This document shows, one piece after another, positions 57,707 through 64,000 of a stretch of DNA of 64,000 nucleotides (within the stretch, counting starts at the first letter, position 1; each line of letters begins with the position of its first letter). This DNA comes from JAYQKL01 sp049889415 (lineage in GTDB: Bacteria > Pseudomonadota > Alphaproteobacteria > RS24): contig JBMHDL010000006.1 of the NCBI GenBank assembly GCA_049889415.1, forward strand, positions 346,707-410,706, in the 5' to 3' direction. A program made the translations under genes and the position numbers. Under the pieces are notes generated by a model. That model saw only the letters and a list, made by a program, of their open reading frames with translations, made no database searches and had not been told where the DNA came from.

Positions 57707-59419
57707 TTAAGCCTCTGTCCCACCTGGAATACGGATATCCTCGACCAGTTGCTGCACCTCGTCCGGCGGGGGGGATGTCGCCAAGGCCGTTATAACGCCG
57801 ACCAGCATGGCCAGCCCCATAAAGACGAAACCGATGCCTTCCGGCGAAACCCCGAACAACCATTGGTCCGGCGTGCCACCCAAGAATTTGAAATAGACGA
57901 TATAGCTGAAGGTCGTTGCCAGTCCTGTCAGCATGGCGGCGATGGCACCTTCGCGGTTCATGCGTTTCCAAAAGATGCCGAGGAAAATAACCGGGAAGAG
58001 CGATGCCGCCGCCAGCCCGAAGGCGAAAGCGACCACTTGCGCGACAAAGCCCAGTTGAGAGGCATATATCCCAAGCAATCCGGCAGCGATAACAGATCCT
58101 GCGGCCGCGACACGCGCAATAACGAGCTCTGTGCGGTCATTCATGTTGGGGAAAAAGGTTTTACGACACAAATCATGACTGATGGCCGACGAAATGACCA
58201 TCAGCAGGCCAGCCGCAGTTGACAGGGCCGCCGCCAAGCCGCCGGCAACCACAAGCCCGATGACCCAGGCCGGCAGTTGTGCGATTTCCGGATTGGCCAG
58301 AACGAAAATATCACGGTTGGCCGTGACCTCATTCTCCACACCGTCCGGCGCGGCCGGGCCGCGATATTGCATGATGCCGTCATCGTTTTTGTCGTCAAAC
58401 GTCACATAGCCGGTCTTTTCCCAGTTTTTGAACCAGTCCGGTACGGTTTTGACCTCTGCGTTTTCAACCGGGGTGTAATGCGCTTCGTTGACCGTATCGA
58501 TGAAATTCAGCCGCGCGAATGCCCCGACCGCCGGAGCTGTGGTGTAGAGAACCGCGATGAAAACCAGTGCCCAGCCTGCGGATATACGCGCCGCTTGAGC
58601 CGACTTGACGGTAAAAAAGCGTATGATGACATGCGGTAGGCCGGCTGTGCCGAACATTAGGGCGGCGGTAATGGCGAAGGTGTCCATCATGGATTTTGTG
58701 CTTTGCGTGTATTCGGTGAAGCCAAGATCCGTCAGGACTGTGTTCAGCTTATCCAGCATGGCAACATCACTGCCGGAAATATTGGAGACAAAACCGATTT
58801 GCGGCAGCGGCATGCCGGTGATGATCAGTGAAATAAAGATTGCCGGAATGGTATAAGCGAAAATCAGCACGCAATATTGCGCCACTTGCGTATAGGTGAT
58901 CCCCTTCATGCCACCCAGCACGGCATAGAAAAAAACAACCACCATGCCAATGAGGATGCCTATATTGGCGGGGACACCGAGAAAGCCGGAAAAGGCGACG
59001 CCGACGCCTTTCATCTGTCCGGCAATATAAGTGAAGGAGACAAACAACGCACAGATGACGGCGACAACCCGGGCAAAGCCAGAATAGTAGCGGTCGCCAA
59101 CAAAATCCGGCACGGTGAACTTACCGAACTCGCGCAGGAAAGGAGCCAGAAGCAGGGCCAACAGCACATAACCGCCGGTCCAGCCCATCAAATAAACCGA
59201 CCCGCCATAGCCAAGAAAGGCAATCAGTCCGGCCATAGAAAGGAACGAAGCGGCAGACATCCAGTCGGCGGCGGTCGCCATGCCGTTCATCACCGGATGC
59301 ACATCATGGCCGGCGACGTAAAAGTCATCCGTTGAACCGGCGCGGGATTTCACCGCAATGCCGATATACAGCCCGAAGGTGACGATGACGAAAAAATATG
59401 TCCAGAAATCCTGACTCAT
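57707..59419 (-). CDS. Sodium:solute symporter (ActP/SSS family)
   Basis: A 570-residue inner membrane sodium symporter with about 13 helices. STDDFYVAGHDVHPVMNGMATAADWMSAASFLSMAGLIAF is the SSS start; GGMKGITYTQVAQYCVLIFAYTIP, GTAGLPHVIIRFFTVKSAQAARISAGWA and GGLAAALSTAAGLLMVISSAISHD follow. The family includes acetate permease ActP. The upstream DUF4212 small subunit (two genes in an operon, five-base gap) marks the two-component subtype. Substrate: a short carboxylate is likely. Confidence 0.9.
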   Translation of the reverse strand: MSQDFWTYFFVIVTFGLYIGIAVKSRAGSTDDFYVAGHDVHPVMNGMATAADWMSAASFLSMAGLIAFLGYGGSVYLMGWTGGYVLLALLLAPFLREFGKFTVPDFVGDRYYSGFARVVAVICALFVSFTYIAGQMKGVGVAFSGFLGVPANIGILIGMVVVFFYAVLGGMKGITYTQVAQYCVLIFAYTIPAIFISLIITGMPLPQIGFVSNISGSDVAMLDKLNTVLTDLGFTEYTQSTKSMMDTFAITAALMFGTAGLPHVIIRFFTVKSAQAARISAGWALVFIAVLYTTAPAVGAFARLNFIDTVNEAHYTPVENAEVKTVPDWFKNWEKTGYVTFDDKNDDGIMQYRGPAAPDGVENEVTANRDIFVLANPEIAQLPAWVIGLVVAGGLAAALSTAAGLLMVISSAISHDLCRKTFFPNMNDRTELVIARVAAAGSVIAAGLLGIYASQLGFVAQVVAFAFGLAAASLFPVIFLGIFWKRMNREGAIAAMLTGLATTFSYIVYFKFLGGTPDQWLFGVSPEGIGFVFMGLAMLVGVITALATSPPPDEVQQLVEDIRIPGGTEA

Positions 59420-59424
59420 GCCCC

Positions 59425-59697
59425 TTACTCCCCGCTGTCATTTTCTTGTATGCCATATTTGCGCTCAAGCCGGCGCATGGCGACACAATAGTAAAAGACC
59501 AGGGCGACAAAGCAGTAAATCGCACCTTGTTGGGCAAACCAGAAGCCAAGCGGTGCCCCGCCAATAGACAGACTGTCCAGAGTTTCACGGAATAAAATGC
59601 CGGCGCCATAGGAGACGGCGAACCAGATGGTCAACAGCCCGGCGGTCAACCGCAAGGTGGCCCGCCAATAGGCTTTGCGTTTATCCTGTGATGTCAT
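59425..59697 (-). CDS. Symporter small subunit (DUF4212)
   Basis: A 90-residue protein with two membrane helices; AYWRATLRLTAGLLTIWFAVSYGAGILF and GFWFAQQGAIYCFVALVFYY are the DUF4212 pattern. It is the small partner of SSS symporters and lies just before the large one. AGAGGT precedes the ATG. Confidence 0.88.
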   Translation of the reverse strand: MTSQDKRKAYWRATLRLTAGLLTIWFAVSYGAGILFRETLDSLSIGGAPLGFWFAQQGAIYCFVALVFYYCVAMRRLERKYGIQENDSGE

Positions 59698-59766
59698 GTA
59701 TTACCTCTTTGAAAGTGACCGGATACAAGAACTGAAACCTGCTGGGGCACCCTGAAGCCGTGATGC

Positions 59767-61596
59767 TTAATCGGCGTTGTACCAAATCGGCGACGAATAG
59801 GCACGCTCGCGGATGATGGTTTCATGTTGCGTCACGTCCGGGTCTGCTTCCAGCGCAATGGCGTCCAATATGGTGTGACGATAGGTCGGCATCTCCAGAA
59901 TCCGGACATAGTAAAAAGCGTTCTGCCGGGGATCAAAATCAGGATCCTGCCAGACCAGCGAGAATTGTGTCGCGCCGCCCTCATGTCTGGTTTGTCCGGC
60001 CTCAAGGTCAACTTCCGCCTTGGTGACTGATGCACGTTTGGCATCATAGATTTTTTCCTGCGCCTTGCCGTTTGCGTCCAACCAACCTTTGACGACCTGG
60101 ACGCGCTCCAGATCGTTGCCGACCGGATCCTTGGCGGCCTGGATCAGCAGGGTGAATTGTTTGGTTTTGTCGGTGCCGTTCAGCTCACCGCCCATCGGGA
60201 CGCCCTTTTTGTAACCAACGGACGCCAGATCGGATTTGCGGGCATCATAAGATGTGAAGTTCCAGCCGCCGAACACCCGCAAGCCGATGCGCGGGCCGGA
60301 AGTGGCGTAAACCTCGCGCCGGCGGAAGGCGGCAGTGATGCTCTCGCGGGTGTTTTCCTCAGCCCAGACCGCCGACAGGCCTTGTGCGGCGGCATCCCAA
60401 CCGACTGAGGTCGGCACGGTCGGCAAATGTTTGGTTTCAGGTGTGCTGTCATTGGCATATTTGCCGTGGAAATTTTCCTCATCCACACTGACCAGGGCGG
60501 TATGGCTGTCTGAGGCGCCGATGACACCGAACTTATAGGGGTTGATGCCGATTTTGGCCTCCAGTTCCAGCCCACGCTTGAGGGCCGGGCGCATAAAGGC
60601 GCCGATGCCGGGTGTCGCCTTGATGGAAATGGTCCCGTCTTCCAATTTGGTCGGGCCAAGCAGGTGTTCATATTTTTCAAAACCGGCAAATTCGTCAAGC
60701 GGGGAGAGAATAGGGTGGGTTTCGCTGTCGCCCTTATACTGGATGACCTCCTCAACCGGTTCCCATTTTGCGCGGGCTTCGGCATAGCTGCGGTCCACCG
60801 GATTGCCGCTCTCATCAACTTCAGGGAAAAAGCGGCCCAGTGACAGATTCATATTGTGGCCGATGGCGACAAAGTCCGTGTCATGGGCTTTTGCGGTTTT
60901 GTCCATCCAGGCCCATAAATCGCGGGGCTTGGTCGAGTCGATCGAGGAGAACGGTAAATAGCTTTTGGCCTTGTCCCCGCCGTCAGGCGTGAAGACGATG
61001 CGGTGCAGATTGACGGAGTTCGGCATGGAACTCCATTCCCAGCCGGCAAAACTGGTGAAAGTGCCGGGCTCGTTGTGTTTGTCGGCGAAATCAACCATGC
61101 GGCCCCAGATCGAACGGCGGATCGACTCGGCATTGAGGATGCCCAGACTGTCCGTATCTTGAGCGGCCATGTTGATGATGTTGGAGAAAATCTCGTTCTC
61201 GCGGCCCTCACGCAACCCCTTATAAATGTCCTGCCCCATGGGTTGGCTCAAAAGCTCGGGATTACCCTGGTCAATTTCAGCGAAAACGCCCAAAAACTCG
61301 GCATGGTCCGTGACCACGAGAAAATCCAGCGGCCGGTCAATGCGCACGCGCCCGCGATGCCCGGGATGCACCACCGGCAGCCCCTTGGCAAACCGGTAGG
61401 CGGTGTCCGGATCGGCGGATTTGTTGCCGAGCAGATAGGCGTCGAGCGAGTAGGAGGTGTGCAGATGCGTGTCTCCCCATAACAGCTTGGTTTGGTTTTG
61501 CTCGGCTGAAGCCGGCACAGTCATTAGTGCGACCAAGGCGGTCATCATTCCCGCCAAGGCGGTCAGGCCCAAAATGGCTTGGTTTGGTTTAAACAT
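59767..61596 (-). CDS. DUF3604 exported protein
   Basis: A 609-residue DUF3604 protein. A cleavable signal peptide ends ASA-E at 31. The core starts LLWGDTHLHTSYSLDAY (H44, H46) and continues with DFLVVTDHAEFLGV, FGVIGASDSHTALV and REVYATSGPRIGLRVFGG. It is a diverged paralogue of the DUF3604 at 37352, which has an uncleaved anchor and many cysteines; this one has almost none. GGGAGGGG precedes ATG 61596. The metal-binding motifs suggest a periplasmic metal hydrolase of unknown substrate. A dyad of ACCGA/TCGGT type lies upstream. Confidence 0.85.
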   Translation of the reverse strand: MFKPNQAILGLTALAGMMTALVALMTVPASAEQNQTKLLWGDTHLHTSYSLDAYLLGNKSADPDTAYRFAKGLPVVHPGHRGRVRIDRPLDFLVVTDHAEFLGVFAEIDQGNPELLSQPMGQDIYKGLREGRENEIFSNIINMAAQDTDSLGILNAESIRRSIWGRMVDFADKHNEPGTFTSFAGWEWSSMPNSVNLHRIVFTPDGGDKAKSYLPFSSIDSTKPRDLWAWMDKTAKAHDTDFVAIGHNMNLSLGRFFPEVDESGNPVDRSYAEARAKWEPVEEVIQYKGDSETHPILSPLDEFAGFEKYEHLLGPTKLEDGTISIKATPGIGAFMRPALKRGLELEAKIGINPYKFGVIGASDSHTALVSVDEENFHGKYANDSTPETKHLPTVPTSVGWDAAAQGLSAVWAEENTRESITAAFRRREVYATSGPRIGLRVFGGWNFTSYDARKSDLASVGYKKGVPMGGELNGTDKTKQFTLLIQAAKDPVGNDLERVQVVKGWLDANGKAQEKIYDAKRASVTKAEVDLEAGQTRHEGGATQFSLVWQDPDFDPRQNAFYYVRILEMPTYRHTILDAIALEADPDVTQHETIIRERAYSSPIWYNAD

Positions 61597-61626
61597 GTTT
61601 CCCCTCCCGAAATCACATTCTGACCG

Positions 61627-61646
61627 GTCGGTAAATGGTGACCGAT
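61627..61646. promoter_or_regulatory. Imperfect dyad upstream of DUF3604 gene
   Basis: GTCGGT and ACCGAT flank eight bases, 30-50 bases before the DUF3604 ATG (minus strand). Five of six arm positions are complementary. It is a possible TetR-like site, weakly supported. Confidence 0.3.
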
Positions 61647-61800
61647 AATGCAAACTTTCCTTAATCCTAGTGAAAACCGTCGATGAACACCAGAGCGGAG
61701 TCCCTCTGGCGTCTTATGTCACCACTTGACGCTGGCATGCGGGTTTGGCTAGATGATGGGCGAATATCCGGTTTTTTACAGATAATGAAAAAGGGAAAAC

Positions 61801-62205
61801 ATGATTGGAAGATTGAACCATGTCGGCGTTGCCACCCCGTCCATAGAGGACAGCGCGAAAATGTACCGCGATGTACTGGGCGCCACCAAAATCGGTGAAA
61901 AATTCGCCATGGAAGAGCAGGGTGTCTGGGTCTGTTTTGTTGATTTGCCCAATTCTCAGATTGAGTTGATTGAACCGATTGACGAGACCAGCACCATCAC
62001 CAATTTTCTGAAACAGAATCCGGCCGGCGGTCAGCATCATGTGTGTTATGAGGTTGACGACCTGATTGCGGCGCGTGATGACATGCTGGCCAAGGGTGTG
62101 CGTGTGCTGGGTGAGCCGCGCATTGGCGCGCATGGCACGCCGATTGTGTTTCTGCACCCCAAAGACATGGGCGGCGTGCTGATTGAGCTGATGCAAAAAC
62201 CGTAA
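61801..62205 (+). CDS. mce: Methylmalonyl-CoA epimerase
   Basis: A 134-residue VOC-fold metal enzyme that interconverts the (R) and (S) forms of methylmalonyl-CoA, allowing propionyl-CoA carbon to reach succinyl-CoA. LNHVGVATPSIEDSAKMYRDVLGA at the start, GGQHHVCYEVDDL in the middle and GVLIELMQ at the end supply the two His and Glu metal ligands. No mutase or propionyl-CoA carboxylase is adjacent, though a PccB-like gene lies at 50217. AAGGGAAAA precedes the ATG. Confidence 0.85.
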   Translation: MIGRLNHVGVATPSIEDSAKMYRDVLGATKIGEKFAMEEQGVWVCFVDLPNSQIELIEPIDETSTITNFLKQNPAGGQHHVCYEVDDLIAARDDMLAKGVRVLGEPRIGAHGTPIVFLHPKDMGGVLIELMQKP

Positions 62206-62244
62206 ACCGGTTGAGCCGTTAAGTCTGATGTACAGGGGGAAGCT

Positions 62245-63417
62245 GTGGACCATCAAACACAATGCGAACTGATTGAGGAGCTGCTGGCGCTCAAGGCCGC
62301 GCAGTCGGCGTTTCTGGATGAACGCGCCGTGCGGGTCCCGGTGACGCATTACACGGATGAAACGCGTTTTGTAAACGAGCGGGCCGCGATTTTTCATCAA
62401 GTGCCGCTGGCGGCAGCACATTTCAGTGAGTTGTCGGAACCCGACCAGTTCATTGCACGTGACCTGATGGGGCGGTCGGTGTTGCTGACCCGTGACGGGC
62501 AGGGAGACATCCATGCGTTCCTGAATGTCTGCCGGCATCGCGGCACGCGTCTGGTCGAGCATGGTGCGGGGTGCAAAAAGCGTTTTTCCTGCCCCTATCA
62601 CGCCTGGACCTATTCCAATCAGGGGGCGCTGGTCGCGGCGCCACATTTTGACGCCGGCTTTCCCGAACTGGACAAGGCGGAACTAGGGCTGACCCGCCTG
62701 CCGGTGCGCGAGCTGTTCGGTTTCATCTGGGTGGTTCTTACACCAAAGACGTCACCGGAGATGACACCGAAGATGTCACCGGATTTGGAGATAGATTTTG
62801 CCGCCGCCTTTGACGGGCTGGCGGAGGATCTGACGGCGCTGGGCATGGCCGATATGACCATTGTGCAAGAGACCCATGAACTGCGCCGCACCAATTGGAA
62901 GATACTGGTTGAGGGCGGCATTGAGGCCTATCACTTCAAGGTCGCGCACCGCGCCACCATAGGCCCCTATTTTGAGGATAATCTGTCGAGCTATCAGTGT
63001 TTCGGCCCGCATATGCGCTCCATACTGGCGCGCAGTTCCCTGACCGAATTGACGCCAGAAACGCGCCCGGACTGGCGTCTGCGCGATCATGCCAATGTGC
63101 TCTACACGCTGTTTCCGGCGTCGCAATTGCTGGTTCAGCAGGATCATATTGTCTGGGTCAGCCAGCAACCGGTGGCGCCGGGCGAGACCCGTCTGCGGCT
63201 GGCGACGCTGGTGCCGCAGGATCAGGCCGCGGACACGGCGCATTGGGAGCGCAACCACGCCATCACTCTGACGACGCTGAGCGAAGACTTCGCCATTGGC
63301 GAAAGCATTTACGCCAATCTCGACAGCGGCGCCAACACGCATCTAACCTTTGGCCGGTTTGAAGGCGCGCTCGACCGCTTCAACCGGACGGTGGAGTCCT
63401 ATCTGGCGCACGCCTGA
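62245..63417 (+). CDS. Rieske aromatic-ring/choline-type oxygenase alpha subunit
   Basis: A 390-residue Rieske oxygenase. The cluster ligands are C96-x-H98 and C116-x-x-H119 (CRHRGTR and CPYHAW). The catalytic domain has EAYHFKVAHRATIG with the iron His pair. Overall layout fits the choline-monooxygenase/aromatic-ring hydroxylase alpha group. An eight-residue duplicated segment (TPKTSPEM, TPKMSPDL) lies between the domains. GTG is the start, preceded by AGGGGGA. No beta subunit or reductase is adjacent. It follows the epimerase by about 40 bases. Confidence 0.86.
   Translation: MDHQTQCELIEELLALKAAQSAFLDERAVRVPVTHYTDETRFVNERAAIFHQVPLAAAHFSELSEPDQFIARDLMGRSVLLTRDGQGDIHAFLNVCRHRGTRLVEHGAGCKKRFSCPYHAWTYSNQGALVAAPHFDAGFPELDKAELGLTRLPVRELFGFIWVVLTPKTSPEMTPKMSPDLEIDFAAAFDGLAEDLTALGMADMTIVQETHELRRTNWKILVEGGIEAYHFKVAHRATIGPYFEDNLSSYQCFGPHMRSILARSSLTELTPETRPDWRLRDHANVLYTLFPASQLLVQQDHIVWVSQQPVAPGETRLRLATLVPQDQAADTAHWERNHAITLTTLSEDFAIGESIYANLDSGANTHLTFGRFEGALDRFNRTVESYLAHA
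62740..62787 (+). repeat. 24-base in-frame duplication in Rieske gene
   Basis: Two adjacent 24-base units match at 20 positions and encode TPKTSPEM and TPKMSPDL. They sit in a linker after the Rieske domain, where insertions are tolerated. Confidence 0.65.
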
Positions 63418-63548
63418 GGTTTATTGAAAGATAGAAGTCCCGCGGCGCCTTGAAATCGCCATGATGGGTGTGTTCACTATGGTCAGTGGTGTCATGCCGC
63501 CTGAAAATAACAAAAATAATAAGGACGCCGAAAACGGCGCAGGAAAAC

Positions 63549-64000
63549 ATGGAAATTCCCATTTATGAGATTTACACATATCTGACCGAAATCCCGTTCA
63601 ACATCTGGTTCTGGCTGATGGTGCTGACGCCGCCGGGCCTGTTGTTTTCCGTCGGCCCTGAAAGGACGCTGACATCACATATCCTCCGGGTGCTGGCGGG
63701 GGTGGCATTGGGGTATGTGTTTATCAACCTGTCGCTTGGAGCCAGCCAACATATAGAGTTCCAGAATTATCAGGAATGTCGACGGAATACCGGCTATCCG
63801 GGCGCTGATAATGCAAAAGCCCATTGGCCATGTGAACATCACCTCAGCCCGGATGGGCTAAATAATGTCATGGCCCTCGGTTTCGGCTGGGCTTATGCCG
63901 GTGTCTATGTCGGAATATGGGAAATGGTCTGGCGCATCCGGCACTACAGGAAAATCCGCGAAATGGGCCGTGCGTTTCAGGGCAGATGGTTCAGCACCCT
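63549..64000 (+). CDS. Membrane protein, cut by window edge
   Basis: An open frame of at least 150 residues running off the right edge. It starts at ATG 63549 (AGGAAAAC upstream). Three hydrophobic segments are seen (IWFWLMVLTPPGLLFSV; ILRVLAGVALGYVFINLSL; VMALGFGWAYAGVYVGIWEMVW), with two Cys in a hydrophilic loop between the second and third. It has no family I recognise. It may be an inner membrane protein of three or four helices. Confidence 0.55.
   Translation, partial: MEIPIYEIYTYLTEIPFNIWFWLMVLTPPGLLFSVGPERTLTSHILRVLAGVALGYVFINLSLGASQHIEFQNYQECRRNTGYPGADNAKAHWPCEHHLSPDGLNNVMALGFGWAYAGVYVGIWEMVWRIRHYRKIREMGRAFQGRWFST

Noticed and set aside
61690..61709. CCAGAG/CTCTGG hairpin as a terminator
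   Set aside because: No T tract follows and it lies in a divergent region with no gene ending there.
61714..62646. 310-codon minus-strand frame
   Set aside because: It overlaps methylmalonyl-CoA epimerase and the start of a Rieske oxygenase on the plus strand, both with intact motifs.
1..64000. tRNA, rRNA, CRISPR array, insertion sequence or prophage
   Set aside because: I looked for tRNA-like ends, regularly spaced repeats, transposase or integrase motifs and terminal inverted repeats, and saw none. A tRNA scan and a repeat finder would be decisive.

Overview
The window reads as a chromosomal accessory region of a free-living, aerobic alphaproteobacterium. Three things support this. A bacterioferritin gene carries an Irr-type iron control element, a regulator site typical of Alphaproteobacteria. 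Import runs through TonB-dependent receptors with no SusD partner. Gene content is dense and catabolic: CoA transferases, SDRs, SnoaL folds, nitronate monooxygenase, haloalkane dehalogenase, P450 and Rieske oxygenases. Base composition looks moderately GC-rich and even. I see no rRNA, tRNA, CRISPR array, transposase, integrase or phage block. The left edge opens in a non-coding stretch and the right edge cuts through a membrane-protein gene.

Layout. (1) 326-3610: TonB receptor, M15 peptidase, diacylglycerol kinase. (2) 3735-15985, 'module A': nitroreductase, FCD-type GntR regulator, then a five-gene operon (family III CoA transferase, HMG-CoA-lyase-like enzyme, HyuA, HyuB, isochorismatase-type amidase). 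An opposing operon follows (Asp/Glu-racemase-like protein, two SnoaL proteins, TonB receptor). (3) 16096-30338, 'module B': TauD-type oxygenase and a second isochorismatase-type amidase facing two GSTs plus AzlCD; an HpaB-fold flavoprotein and an EamA exporter facing a second CoA transferase; a CitE-like lyase and UTRA-type GntR regulator facing a second HyuA-HyuB-racemase operon. (4) 30412-46735: a long run of small oxidoreductases and SnoaL folds, two aldehyde dehydrogenases, a DUF3604 protein and a DUF1214-like membrane protein. (5) 46815-50003: Bfd, Bfr, a TPR plus beta-barrel outer membrane protein and a secreted repeat-tailed acidic protein. (6) 50217-54084: carboxyltransferase, ZnuD-like zinc receptor and its small companion. 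(7) 54136-64000: haloalkane dehalogenase facing P450 plus Rieske oxygenase, a two-subunit sodium symporter, a second DUF3604 protein, methylmalonyl-CoA epimerase and a second Rieske oxygenase.

The most interesting unit is the pair of parallel catabolic modules A and B. Each has its own GntR regulator, ATP-dependent HyuAB amidohydrolase, isochorismatase-fold amidase, family III CoA transferase, C-C lyase (HMG-CoA-lyase type in A, CitE type in B) and a racemase-superfamily protein that lacks both usual catalytic cysteines. My reading (inference) is ring opening of a lactam, imide or hydantoin, loss of the amide nitrogen, CoA activation, then retro-aldol or retro-Claisen cleavage to central acyl-CoAs. 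The substrate cannot be told from sequence. Each module appears to have its own operator: TTGTATAC-type sites in A, and ATTGGTNCGNACCAAT at three divergent promoters in B. A third palindrome (core GAACGNCGTTC) links the SDR/ALDH block at 31-36 kb with the dehalogenase/P450 divergon at 55 kb; no matching regulator gene lies in the window.
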